Below, piece after piece: positions 34,370 through 43,576 of a DNA stretch of 64,000 nucleotides (the first letter of the stretch is position 1; each line of letters opens with the position of its first letter). Where the stretch lies: positions 3,687,001 through 3,751,000 of the forward strand of contig CP129487.1 in the NCBI GenBank assembly GCA_030584025.1, given 5' to 3'. The DNA comes from Cyclobacteriaceae bacterium (lineage in GTDB: Bacteria > Bacteroidota > Bacteroidia > Cytophagales > Cyclobacteriaceae). Both the position numbers and the translations under genes were made by a program. The notes under the pieces are model-generated. The model made no database searches, was not told the DNA's origin, and was given only the letters and a program-made list of their open reading frames with translations.

Positions 34370-35625
34370 TTCTCGTGGCGATAAACTTTTCCGTCTTTCA
34401 TCACGAAGACAACTTTGCGCAAATCAGAAATGGATTTTGCAGGATCACCCTGAATAATAACGATATCGGCCAACAGTCCTGATTTAATTGCACCGATTTC
34501 ATTTTCCATGTGAAGTGCTTTAGCATTAACCGTAGTGGCCGCTTTCAGCACATCAATTGGCTTCATTCCGTACTCAATCATCAACTCCATTTCATACACA
34601 TTTTCCCCGTGATGGTATACGCCCACATCGCCACCCATGCCAATGGTTACGCCTTGATCAAGTGCAATCTTAAAACTTCGCTTTTTCTGTTGTACCAAAG
34701 CGGGCTCGGGGTCTTTTCCCTTTTTCCATCCACGGTATTGCTGAATGGCATCTACGGCACCAAGCGTGGCGTAATAAGTTACGTTGTATTGCTTCATCAA
34801 TTGGGCAATTTCCTCATCCAGGTAATCGCCATGCTCAATGGTTTCAGCTCCCGCAAGGATGGCGCGCTTCATGGCTTCTTTTGACTTCGCATGGCACACC
34901 AGGTAACGACCGCTGCTTCGGGTTACTTCATTCACAAGCTTCAGTTCATCCAACGTAAACGAAGGCTGATCTTCTCCTTTCGTTCCCCATCGGTAATCGG
35001 CATAAACCTTTATAAAATCAGCGCCCTTGCCAATCTGGTCTCGAACCACGCGAATCAATTCATTGCCATCTGCCGGCTCGGCTCCCAGCATAATTTTTGA
35101 ATCTTCATCATAGCCTTTCGGACCATAGGAGCCTGTTGAAACAATTGCCCGACCGGCCACCATCATGCGTGGCCCCGGAATAATGCCTTCATTGATCGCA
35201 CACTTCAAGGCCACATCTGCATAACCCGCACCTTCTGTTCCCAAATCGCGAACGGTAGTGAAGCCGGCCATCAAGGTGTTTTTGGCGTGAACTGTTGCCC
35301 GTGCCATGCGGTAGTTATCTGATTCTTTCAATACCTGTGTATCCCAATCGGTTATGTTGTACGGATAAAGAAACAGGTGTGAATGCCCTTCAATCAGGCC
35401 GGGCAGCAAGGTGCTGTTTGAAAACCGTAAAATGGTGGCATCTTTTGGTGCTTTTAGTTCTGTGGTTGGTCCGGCTGCAACAATTTTATTTCCGTCTATC
35501 AAAACGGCCCAGCCTTCGCGCATTTCTTGTCCGTCAAATACACGATCGGCTTGCAGATAGTATTTGCTTTGCGCAAAAAGACTGATTGCAAAAAGAAAAA
35601 GAGTTAAGGTTACTGTGGCTTTCAT
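34366..35625 (-). CDS. Secreted amidohydrolase family protein (imidazolonepropionase-like)
   Basis: A 419-aa metal-dependent hydrolase with a signal peptide (TLTLFLFAISLFAQ). Motifs: first metal site LIEGHSHLFL, the candidate carbamylated Lys in GADFIKVYAD, VCHAKSKEA, ETIEHGDYLDE, the metal Asp in GMGGDVGVYHHG and the C-terminal AKALHMENEIGAIKSGLLADIVI. It matches the periplasmic imidazolonepropionase/prolidase-like subgroup that cleaves peptide or cyclic-amide bonds. Substrate unknown. Its stop overlaps the downstream membrane-protein start. Confidence 0.9.
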   Translation of the reverse strand: MKATVTLTLFLFAISLFAQSKYYLQADRVFDGQEMREGWAVLIDGNKIVAAGPTTELKAPKDATILRFSNSTLLPGLIEGHSHLFLYPYNITDWDTQVLKESDNYRMARATVHAKNTLMAGFTTVRDLGTEGAGYADVALKCAINEGIIPGPRMMVAGRAIVSTGSYGPKGYDEDSKIMLGAEPADGNELIRVVRDQIGKGADFIKVYADYRWGTKGEDQPSFTLDELKLVNEVTRSSGRYLVCHAKSKEAMKRAILAGAETIEHGDYLDEEIAQLMKQYNVTYYATLGAVDAIQQYRGWKKGKDPEPALVQQKKRSFKIALDQGVTIGMGGDVGVYHHGENVYEMELMIEYGMKPIDVLKAATTVNAKALHMENEIGAIKSGLLADIVIIQGDPAKSISDLRKVVFVMKDGKVYRHEK

Positions 35626-35658
35626 TCAGAAAAGTTAGTTTTAATTATTCGATTTCTT

Positions 35659-36522
35659 ATGAAAAAAAATTTTATCCTCCTCGCATTGGCAATTTCGGTA
35701 ACCGCAGTTGCTCAACAACCTCCTGGTACGGAAATCTATTTGTTTGATTTAGTCGTTAAAAAGAAAAGCGTTGAACTGGTAAATCCTAAAAATATCACCA
35801 ACCGAAGCGGTTATGATAACCAGCCGCATTTTCATCCAGAAAAACCGCTCGTTTATTTTTCATCTGCTGATGAAACAGGCCGAACCGATATTATGGTTTA
35901 TAACTATGAAACCAGTGAAACCAAAAAGTTTACGAATACACCTGAACGGGAATATTCGCCAACGGTAACGTCAGATGGAAAATTTATCTCCTGCATCATT
36001 CAACGCGACAATGGAGCGCAGGATTTGGGCAAGTACCCGATTGAGGGAGGAGAACCTGTTATTATTGTGGACAACCTTACTGTGGGTTATCACGCATGGA
36101 TTAATGATGATGCACTTGTGCTCTTTGTATTGGGTCGCCCCAACACACTCCGCTTATATTCTATATCTGAAAAGAAAGATCAGGAACTGGCTACTAACAT
36201 TGGAAGATCACTACACCGCATTCCGGGAACAAATGACATTAGTTTTATCGATAAACAAGGAGCAGCGTGGTTAATCAAAAAATACAGCCATAAAACCGGA
36301 TCAATTGAAACGATTACTTCAACCTTGCCGAATCGTGAAGATATAGCATGGACAGCGGATGGTAAGATTTTGATGAGTGATGGTGAAAAACTTTTCTATT
36401 GGGTATCCAAGAAAAAACAATGGAGTCCTGTTATACCGTCTTCCAATTTCATGTTAAAAGGCATTACGCGGTTAGCGACAAATAACAGCATGACCAAACT
36501 TGCTATTGTTGTGGAAGAATAA
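35659..36522 (+). CDS. TolB-like beta-propeller protein, exported
   Basis: A 287-aa exported protein (signal FILLALAISVTAVAQQ) built of PD40/TolB-like blades: HFHPEKPLVYFSSADETGRTDIMVYN, SPTVTSDGKFISCII and IAWTADGKILMSDGE. No enzymatic motif, so probably a binding or scaffold propeller. It is divergent from the amidohydrolase gene and 41 bases before the deoxynucleoside kinase. TolB itself is longer and has an N-terminal domain that is missing here. Confidence 0.8.
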   Translation: MKKNFILLALAISVTAVAQQPPGTEIYLFDLVVKKKSVELVNPKNITNRSGYDNQPHFHPEKPLVYFSSADETGRTDIMVYNYETSETKKFTNTPEREYSPTVTSDGKFISCIIQRDNGAQDLGKYPIEGGEPVIIVDNLTVGYHAWINDDALVLFVLGRPNTLRLYSISEKKDQELATNIGRSLHRIPGTNDISFIDKQGAAWLIKKYSHKTGSIETITSTLPNREDIAWTADGKILMSDGEKLFYWVSKKKQWSPVIPSSNFMLKGITRLATNNSMTKLAIVVEE

Positions 36523-36546
36523 ATTCTGGCAAATCGAACATTGAAT

Positions 36547-36554
36547 TATATTTG
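36547..36554 (+). promoter_or_regulatory. -7 promoter element of the deoxynucleoside kinase gene
   Basis: TATATTTG fits TAnnTTTG exactly and lies 9 bases before the ATG at 36564. It supports that ATG over the TTG at 36552, which falls inside the box. The -33 side (TCTG, 18 bases upstream) is a weak match. Confidence 0.55.
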
Positions 36555-36563
36555 CCCCCCTAC

Positions 36564-37193
36564 ATGAAAACGCTCAAGCACATTGCCATATCCGGAAACA
36601 TTGGCTCCGGTAAAACCACACTGGCCGAAAAGTTATCCAAGCATTACGGTTGGACGCCTCTCTATGAATCTGTGGATAAAAACCCCTACCTGAAGGATTT
36701 CTATAACGACATGACCCGCTGGGCTTTCCACCTGCAAATCTATTTCCTGAACAGCCGGTTCCGCCAGGTTAATGAAATCCGGGCCAATGAAAACACTACC
36801 GTTCAGGACCGCACCATTTACGAAGATGCCTACATTTTTGCCGCCAACCTGCATAAAAGCGGCCATATCAGCGACCGCGATTACCAAAGCTACCTGGACA
36901 TTTTCAACTCCATGATCGACTTTGTACAGGCACCCGATTTACTGATTTACCTCCGATCCGATATCCCGAAACTGGTTCGGCAAATTCAAAAACGGGGGCG
37001 TGAATACGAATACGCCATGCGGCTGGACTACCTGAAAAACCTGAACGAGCACTATGAAAACTGGATCAGCAATTACAAGCACGGCAGGCTGTTAATTGTA
37101 AATGTAAACGACCTCGACTTTGTAGAACGGATAGAGGACTTTTCCTTTATCGTGAACCGCATCGACCTGGAGATCAACAATTTGTTCTCTTAA
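36564..37193 (+). CDS. Deoxynucleoside kinase
   Basis: A 209-aa P-loop kinase that phosphorylates deoxynucleosides for dNTP salvage. The P-loop GNIGSGKTT lies at 11-19; the substrate-side DRTIYEDAYIFA and the lid RQIQKRGREYEYAM match the dGK/dAK/dCK-like family. Full length. The exact base preference cannot be told; Gram-positive relatives use dA/dC and dG. Confidence 0.92.
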   Translation: MKTLKHIAISGNIGSGKTTLAEKLSKHYGWTPLYESVDKNPYLKDFYNDMTRWAFHLQIYFLNSRFRQVNEIRANENTTVQDRTIYEDAYIFAANLHKSGHISDRDYQSYLDIFNSMIDFVQAPDLLIYLRSDIPKLVRQIQKRGREYEYAMRLDYLKNLNEHYENWISNYKHGRLLIVNVNDLDFVERIEDFSFIVNRIDLEINNLFS

Positions 37194-37274
37194 GTACGAT
37201 TACACCCTCCTGTATAATTCCGATAACTTTAAATACATTTATCGGTATTCTTTGTATTCATTAACGCTCATTTT

Positions 37275-40200
37275 ATGAAATCATTCTACATGACATTATT
37301 CATGCTGTTCGCCTTACTCGTTAGCGGACAGGATGATAAAAAAGAAGTCAAAGCCGACAGCACAAAAAAGGAAACGAAGAAGAAGAAGAAAGATCTTCCG
37401 TTGGAATCTGACCGTACGGTTCACATTAAATCTACGGAAGGAACCTGGATGTCGCTTGATGTTAGTCCGGATGGCAAAACCATTGCCTTCGATTTTTTAG
37501 GAGACATTTACTTGCTGCCGTTTGGCGGAGGTAAAGCTGAACGCTTCACCAGCGGATTGGCGTTCGACTCGCACCCGAAATTTAGCCCAGATGGAAAACA
37601 CCTGCTCTTCATTTCCGATAGAAGTGGGGGAGAAAATGTGTGGCGCTATTCGCTGGATAAAAAAGATTCCCTGCAGATCACGAAAGGCAACACCGACACC
37701 TATCAATCAGCGGAGTGGACGCCAGACGGAAACTATGTGGTGGTTTCCAAAGGCAGAAGAAACCTGAAACTGTTTTTGTATCACAAGGATGGGGGTGGTG
37801 GCGCACAACTCATCAGTAAGCCCGATAACCTGAAAGTTGTTGAACCGGCCTTTGGCCCGGATAGCCGTTACATCTGGTTTGCACAACGAATCGGTGCGTG
37901 GAATTACAATGCACAGTTACCGCAATATCAGCTAGGCACTTATGATCGTGAAACCGGAGAAACGGAAACGCAGACGAATCGCTATGGTTCGGCCTTTACT
38001 CCAACCCCATCACCCGATGGAAAGTGGTTGGTGTATGGCTCGCGGCACAATGAACATACCGGCCTCTTGCTTCGCGATTTAAAATCGGGTGAAGAACGTT
38101 GGCTTGCTTATCCGGTTCAGCGTGATGAGCAAGAGTCTATCGCACCTATGGGTGTACTTCCTGCCATGTCATTCACACCCGACAGCAAAGAAGTGGTTGC
38201 TTCTTACGGTGGTAAAATCTGGCGCATTCCGGTTGCCGGAGGAAACGCTGTTCAAATTCCGTTTGAAGTTGATGTTCAGTTAGAGCTCGGACCAAAACTC
38301 GATTTCAAATACCCGATCAGTGATGAGAAGGAAATGATCGTCACTCAAATCCGTGATGGAAAAGTATCACCTGATGGCAAGCAACTTGCCTTCACTGCAT
38401 TAAACAGATTGTATCTTATGGATTTGCCCAATGGTACACCCAAGCGTGTTACCAATTTTAACTTCACCGAAGCTATGCCAGCCTGGAGTCCCGATGGAAG
38501 TCAGTTGGCGTGGGTAAGCTGGGAAGAAAATGTGGGTGGTAGTTTGTATAAAATAAATTTCAAAGCGAAAGGAGCAAAGCCGGTAAAACTTACTTCATCA
38601 AGCGGTGTGTATTCAGATCCGGCCTTGTCGTACAAAAGCAATCGAATTATTTTCTTGCAAGGACCTGCTCAGCTTTTCAAAGATGCCGATGGTCCGTTTG
38701 CATTTAAAGCAAAAGAAAGTCTGGCGTGGATTTCAACAGAAGGTGGTGCTGTAACGGTCATCGACAAATCCAAAGGCCGGGGTGTTCCGCACTTTGTAAA
38801 AAATGATGATCGAATTTACCTATATCATGGTGGAAAGGGATTGATTTCCATTCGCTGGGATGGAACCGATGAGAAAGAGCATGTAAAAGTTACCGGTATA
38901 ACCGTTTATGGTACTACACACGATCACGATCATGACGATTATGTAAACCACTGCATGCTGGCCGAAACAGAACGCGAGCCACAGCAGCAACCTTCCAATG
39001 CCAGCGTAGTGATGATGGCGCCCGAAGGCGATCAGGCCATGGCACAGATTAACAATGACATTTATGTAGTTACGGTTCCGAAAACCGGTGGTGAAACGCC
39101 CAAAATTTCTGTTTCCAATCCTGAAAATGCACAGTTTCCTGCACGCAAACTCACCACTATTGGTGGTCAGTTCGCCAGTTGGAGCAATACCGGAAAGAAA
39201 GTGTACTGGTCTATTGGTAATGCCTTCTTCACGTACGATCTGGATGAAGCCAAGACAAAAGAAGAAGAGCTGAAGAAAAAGAAAGCAGAGGAAGCAAAAG
39301 CCAAGGAGGAAGGAAAAACAGAAGAGAAGAAGAATGGTGACGACAAGAAAGATGAAGGCTACAAGCCGGCAGAAATTCGGGTAAAGGTTACGGTTCCCCG
39401 CGATATTCCTTCCGGTAAAGTTTTACTTACCAATGCGCGCATCATTACCATGAAAGGTGATGAGATCATTGAGCGTGGCGACATCCTGATCGAAAACAAT
39501 CGCATCAAGCAAGTAGGCGCAGCCGGCAGCATAACGGTGGATGGCTCCGTTCAGAGAATGGACATGACCGGCAAAACTATTGTGCCCGGTTTTGTTGACA
39601 CCCATGCACACATGTGGCCACAATGGGGCTTGCATAAAAATGAAGTGTGGATGTACGCAGCCAACTTAGCCTACGGTGTAACCACTACGCGAGACCCACA
39701 AACCGCAACCACCGATGTGCTCACGTATGCCGACATGGTGGATGCAGGACAGATTCCCGGGCCAAGAGTTTATTCAACCGGCCCCGGTGTTGGCTTTTGG
39801 ATGTACAACATCAAAGATTTGGATCATGCCAGAAATGTGTTGAAGCAATATTCAGAGTACTACAACACCAAAACCATCAAGATGTACCTGACTGGTAATC
39901 GTCAGCACAGGCAATGGATAATCATGGCGGCAAAGGAACAACAACTGATGCCCACCACAGAAGGAGGTTTGGATTTCAAACTTAACCTTACACAAATTCA
40001 GGATGGCTATCCGGGGCATGAGCACTCCTTCCCGATTTATCCGTTGTACAACGACTTCAATACGTTTCTCGCTAACTCAGGAACAACGTATACACCAACA
40101 CTATTGGTTTCGTATGGCGGCCCGTGGGCAGAGAACTTTTTCTACGCTACGGAAAATGTAAATGGCGATCCGAAGCTGAATTACTTCACACCAAAATCAG

Positions 40201-40667
40201 AACTGGATTCAAAATCGCGCAGAAGGCCAGGATGGTTTATGTTTGAAGAGCACGTGTTCCCTGATCATGCTGCGTTCTTGAAAAACTACGTGGCGGCCGG
40301 TGGTAATGCCGGTGTGGGTTCACACGGACAGCTACAAGGCTTGGGTTATCATTGGGAATTGTGGTCGATGCAATCAGGTGGATTATCCGAACACAATGCA
40401 TTAAAAGTAGCCACCATTCATGGAGCCAAAGCGCTTGGTTTGGATGGTGATTTAGGTTCCATTGAAGCGGGCAAACTGGCCGACCTGATCATCCTCAATA
40501 AAAATCCCCTAGAAAATATCCGTAACACCAATACGGTGAACAGGGTGATTAAAAACGGAAGAATGTATGACGGTAACACGCTGGACGAAGTTTACCCTAA
40601 CCCGAAAAAGGCAAACTTCAACTGGCAACAAAGTAAACCAACTCCATCACTACCCGGAATACGATAA
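37275..40667 (+). CDS. Large secreted amidohydrolase fused to a TolB-like beta-propeller
   Basis: An 1130-aa exported protein. After a signal peptide (FMLFALLVSGQ) and a Lys-rich spacer (KKETKKKKKDL), residues about 45-690 form PD40/TolB-like propeller blades (SPDGKTIAFDFLGDIYLLP, SPDGKHLLFISDRSGGENVW, SPDGKQLAFTALNRLYL, SPDGSQLAWVSW). A charged linker near 655-695 (KTKEEELKKKKAEEAKAKEE) leads to an amidohydrolase domain at about 710-1110 with VDTHAHMWPQ, IKMYLTGNRQHRQW, EHSFPIYP, GVGSHGQLQGLGYHWE and SIEAGKLADLIIL. The architecture is seen in Bacteroidetes peptidase-like proteins; the substrate is unknown. Confidence 0.9.
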   Translation: MKSFYMTLFMLFALLVSGQDDKKEVKADSTKKETKKKKKDLPLESDRTVHIKSTEGTWMSLDVSPDGKTIAFDFLGDIYLLPFGGGKAERFTSGLAFDSHPKFSPDGKHLLFISDRSGGENVWRYSLDKKDSLQITKGNTDTYQSAEWTPDGNYVVVSKGRRNLKLFLYHKDGGGGAQLISKPDNLKVVEPAFGPDSRYIWFAQRIGAWNYNAQLPQYQLGTYDRETGETETQTNRYGSAFTPTPSPDGKWLVYGSRHNEHTGLLLRDLKSGEERWLAYPVQRDEQESIAPMGVLPAMSFTPDSKEVVASYGGKIWRIPVAGGNAVQIPFEVDVQLELGPKLDFKYPISDEKEMIVTQIRDGKVSPDGKQLAFTALNRLYLMDLPNGTPKRVTNFNFTEAMPAWSPDGSQLAWVSWEENVGGSLYKINFKAKGAKPVKLTSSSGVYSDPALSYKSNRIIFLQGPAQLFKDADGPFAFKAKESLAWISTEGGAVTVIDKSKGRGVPHFVKNDDRIYLYHGGKGLISIRWDGTDEKEHVKVTGITVYGTTHDHDHDDYVNHCMLAETEREPQQQPSNASVVMMAPEGDQAMAQINNDIYVVTVPKTGGETPKISVSNPENAQFPARKLTTIGGQFASWSNTGKKVYWSIGNAFFTYDLDEAKTKEEELKKKKAEEAKAKEEGKTEEKKNGDDKKDEGYKPAEIRVKVTVPRDIPSGKVLLTNARIITMKGDEIIERGDILIENNRIKQVGAAGSITVDGSVQRMDMTGKTIVPGFVDTHAHMWPQWGLHKNEVWMYAANLAYGVTTTRDPQTATTDVLTYADMVDAGQIPGPRVYSTGPGVGFWMYNIKDLDHARNVLKQYSEYYNTKTIKMYLTGNRQHRQWIIMAAKEQQLMPTTEGGLDFKLNLTQIQDGYPGHEHSFPIYPLYNDFNTFLANSGTTYTPTLLVSYGGPWAENFFYATENVNGDPKLNYFTPKSELDSKSRRRPGWFMFEEHVFPDHAAFLKNYVAAGGNAGVGSHGQLQGLGYHWELWSMQSGGLSEHNALKVATIHGAKALGLDGDLGSIEAGKLADLIILNKNPLENIRNTNTVNRVIKNGRMYDGNTLDEVYPNPKKANFNWQQSKPTPSLPGIR

Positions 40668-40673
40668 TCCATT

Positions 40674-40715
40674 AAAGATGTCCTGCATCAACAAGTGCGG
40701 GACATCTTTCTTTTA
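40674..40715 (+). terminator. Rho-independent terminator after the 1130-aa gene
   Basis: AAAGATGTCCTGCA (40674-40687), loop TCAACAAG, TGCGGGACATCTTT (40696-40709): a 14-bp stem with one G-T pair, followed by CTTTTAT. It begins 7 bases after the stop codon at 40667. Confidence 0.9.
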
Positions 40716-40729
40716 TCTACCTTCGCCTT

Positions 40730-41236
40730 GTGAGGCGCTTCATCTCCATATTGCTGCTTACACTATTGCTGGCAAACTTTGCCGGCTCGTATATTTATTT
40801 TGCTTTTCGTGCGCTGCAAATCAAGCGTGAGATGCGCGCCCTGCTGGCTACATTGCCGGAAGAAGAACTTGAACTCATTATATTAACACCGGAAGAATTC
40901 AAACAAGCCCGCGTAGAAGAACACGAAATAAAAGTTAACGGCAACATGTTTGATATCGCACGTGTTGTTGAAAAAGATTCAAAACTTTTTGTTTACGGTG
41001 TGTATGATGAAGATGAAGACAACCTGTTTTCCTTTTTGGATGCGGTGCTTAATAATCTTCAAAACGACTCTTCACAAACTCCTCCTTCTTTTTCGTTGTT
41101 CAGCGTGCTGCATTACATGCCCGTTCAGTTTGAGTACAGCTTAACCGCGCTACCCACAAAATCCGTATCTCCGACTTTTTACAATACCTCTTTTGTCGAT
41201 TTCATTTCAGCTATCGATTCTCCACCTCCCAAATAA
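40730..41236 (+). CDS. Small exported or membrane-anchored protein, unknown function
   Basis: A 168-aa protein starting with GTG, 5 bases after a TACCTTCG box (40718-40725). Residues 3-26 are a membrane anchor or signal (ISILLLTLLLANFAGSYIYF). The rest holds an acidic segment (LPEEELELIILTPEEF), KVNGNMFDIARVVEKDSKLFVYGVYDEDEDNLF, and a Pro-ended tail (IDSPPPK). It precedes a TonB receptor and a PepSY protein on the same strand, a setting typical of metal-uptake loci, but no metal-binding motif is present. Confidence 0.65.
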   Translation: MRRFISILLLTLLLANFAGSYIYFAFRALQIKREMRALLATLPEEELELIILTPEEFKQARVEEHEIKVNGNMFDIARVVEKDSKLFVYGVYDEDEDNLFSFLDAVLNNLQNDSSQTPPSFSLFSVLHYMPVQFEYSLTALPTKSVSPTFYNTSFVDFISAIDSPPPK

Positions 41237-41272
41237 GCTAAGAGAATCTCAAAAAATTTTCCCAACATTTTG

Positions 41273-41336
41273 AACCACATAGTCACATAGGGCACATAGT
41301 TTTTTCTCCCAAATTATGTGTGATCTGTGACTTGAT
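41273..41336. repeat. Intergenic CACATAG hairpin element
   Basis: Three CACATAG copies in a row (AACCACATAG, TCACATAG, GGCACATAG, ending near 41299), a T/C-rich loop, then TATGTGTGATCTGTGACT (41315-41332), which pairs imperfectly with AGTCACATAGGGCACATA (41281-41298): 13 of 18 bases. The composition differs from the neighbouring genes. Similar CACATAG/CTATGTG palindromes are common intergenic repeats in Bacteroidetes genomes in my recollection. It occupies most of the 120-base gap before the TonB receptor. Confidence 0.5.
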
Positions 41337-41356
41337 TTAAACGCTTTCATACTAAC

Positions 41357-43555
41357 ATGAGAATAATACTTGTGGTATGTCTGTTTGTGCTGCATTTCTA
41401 TACACATGCGCAACGGGCAGACACAACCAAACTTTTGGAAGAGGTGGTTATTTCCGTAAACCGGTGGGAAGAAAATCTTCGTGAAATTCCTAACCGCGTA
41501 ACGAAAATAGATGCCTCGTTAATTCAATTTCAAAATCCACAAACAGCGGCTGATTTACTGAGCCTCTCCAATCAGGTGTATGTTCAAAAGAGTCAGCTGG
41601 GTGGAGGCAGCCCCATGATTCGGGGATTTGCCACCAACCGTGTGTTGCTGGTAGTGGATGGTGTGCGTTTCAACAACGCCATCTTCCGCAGCGGCAATGT
41701 GCAGAATGTTATTTCACTTGATCCGAATGTTATCGAAAACTCAGAAGTAATTTTTGGTCCCGGCTCTGTGGTATATGGCAGCGATGCCATTGGTGGGGTT
41801 ATGGATTTTCATACGCTTCAACCCAAACTCGCGGTTGACAAACCCTTTACCGTAGCTGCCAACACCCTGATGCGCTACTCATCTGCCAATCAGGAAAACA
41901 CCGCCCATGTTGATGTGAATATGGGAACGAAAAAATGGGGCTTTGTTTCGAGCATTACCTACGCTGACTTTGGCGATCTGAAGCAAGGTAAAAACGGACC
42001 GGATGAATATTTGCGTAACGATTACGTGGAGCGTGTTAATAATACGGATGTTGTTCTGCTCAACGCTGATCCAACATTGCAGCTTACTTCCGGTTATAAC
42101 CAACTCAACACCATGCAAAAGGTGAGGTTCCGTCCCAATTCAAATTGGGATATTCACTATGCCATTCACTATTCCAAAACATCGCGTTATGATCGTTACG
42201 ACCGGTTGATTCTAAAAAATGAGAATGGTGATTTCACCAGCGCAGAATGGTACTACGGTCCGCAGAAATGGCAAATGCACAGCCTGCACGTGAATTACGT
42301 TAAACCAACATCATTGTTTGATGCCGCGCGCCTGGTAATCGGCTATCAGAACTATGAGGAAAGCCGGCACAACCGAAATTTTGGAAGTGCTAACCGAAAC
42401 AATCGGTTTGAACAGGTGCTCGCCTGGTCGGCTAATCTTGATCTGGATAAAGTGCTTTCTGATAAAATACAATTGTTTTATGGTGCGGAGCTCATAACCA
42501 ATACTGTAAACTCATCGGCCTATCGACTAAATATAAACACAGAAAGCATTTCGCCTTTATCAACGCGCTACCCCGATGATTCCGATTGGCGAACCATGGC
42601 CGCATACCTGAGCATGAAATACAAATTGAGCAAAGCAATGCTCTTCACGCTGAGCAGCCGGTTTACGCATATATCTACTGATGCCACATTTGATAAAACT
42701 TTCTTTGATTTTCCATTCGATCGTGCGGAGCTGAAAAACAACCAACTCACCTACAGCATCGGAAGCGTGTATAGTCCCGTTGAAACCTGGAAAGTATTTC
42801 TGAATTTTTCGACCGGCTTTCGTGCACCCAATATTGACGATATCGGAAAAGTGTTTGATTCACAACCTGGCAATGTGGTGGTGCCCAATCCTACCTTGAA
42901 ACCAGAAGTGGCTTACAATGTTGAAATCGGAGCGGCTGCCAGCATCAACAAGAAAGTTAAAATTGATGGTGGCTTTTACTACACCATCATGAAAGATGCC
43001 ATTGCCCGGGCTCCATTTACATTTAACGGACAAGACAGTATTGATTTTGACGGAACACTAAGCCGTGTGCTGGCCCTGCAAAACATCAGTTCACTTTATG
43101 TGTATGGTGTTCAGCTTGGGCTTGATTGGCGATTGACTGATCACTTGCAACTAACTTCATCCATAAACTTTCAAAAAGGAAAAGAAGAAGATCCATCAAC
43201 CGGGTTAGATGCACCGCCCACGCACATTGCTCCAACCTTCGGTGCTACGCATATCATTTTCGCTAAAGCAAAATGTAAGATTGATCTTTACTCGGTCTAC
43301 AACGGAGAAATACCTTTCCGAAACCTTGCCTTTTCCGAACAGGGAGATGCACATTTATATGCAAAGGATGAAAATGGAAATCCGTATGCGCCCGCCTGGT
43401 GGACCGTGAACCTGAAAACTTCCTGGAACGCCACAAAATTCCTAACAGTTGATGCGGGTGTTGAAAATATTTTCGACAAACGTTATCGTCCCTATTCGTC
43501 CGGCATCTCTGCACCCGGAAGAAATGTTATCATCTCTTTGCGGGGAAAAATCTAA
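41357..43555 (+). CDS. TonB-dependent receptor, hemoglobin/heme-type
   Basis: A 732-aa outer-membrane receptor (signal IILVVCLFVLHFYTHAQ). It lacks the N-terminal carboxypeptidase-like domain of the receptor at 20.4 kb. The plug has EVVISVNRWEENLREIPNRV, the SPMIRGFATNRVLLVVDGVRFN loop and VIFGPGSVVYGSDAIGGVMDF, the pattern of the TonB-dependent hemoglobin/transferrin/lactoferrin receptor group. The barrel contains FSTGFRAPNIDDIGKVFDSQPG and ends NVIISLRGKI. A PepSY protein follows by 21 bases. Iron or heme uptake is a likely role, not shown. Confidence 0.9.
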   Translation: MRIILVVCLFVLHFYTHAQRADTTKLLEEVVISVNRWEENLREIPNRVTKIDASLIQFQNPQTAADLLSLSNQVYVQKSQLGGGSPMIRGFATNRVLLVVDGVRFNNAIFRSGNVQNVISLDPNVIENSEVIFGPGSVVYGSDAIGGVMDFHTLQPKLAVDKPFTVAANTLMRYSSANQENTAHVDVNMGTKKWGFVSSITYADFGDLKQGKNGPDEYLRNDYVERVNNTDVVLLNADPTLQLTSGYNQLNTMQKVRFRPNSNWDIHYAIHYSKTSRYDRYDRLILKNENGDFTSAEWYYGPQKWQMHSLHVNYVKPTSLFDAARLVIGYQNYEESRHNRNFGSANRNNRFEQVLAWSANLDLDKVLSDKIQLFYGAELITNTVNSSAYRLNINTESISPLSTRYPDDSDWRTMAAYLSMKYKLSKAMLFTLSSRFTHISTDATFDKTFFDFPFDRAELKNNQLTYSIGSVYSPVETWKVFLNFSTGFRAPNIDDIGKVFDSQPGNVVVPNPTLKPEVAYNVEIGAAASINKKVKIDGGFYYTIMKDAIARAPFTFNGQDSIDFDGTLSRVLALQNISSLYVYGVQLGLDWRLTDHLQLTSSINFQKGKEEDPSTGLDAPPTHIAPTFGATHIIFAKAKCKIDLYSVYNGEIPFRNLAFSEQGDAHLYAKDENGNPYAPAWWTVNLKTSWNATKFLTVDAGVENIFDKRYRPYSSGISAPGRNVIISLRGKI

Positions 43556-43576
43556 CGACTACACACGAGCTTATAC

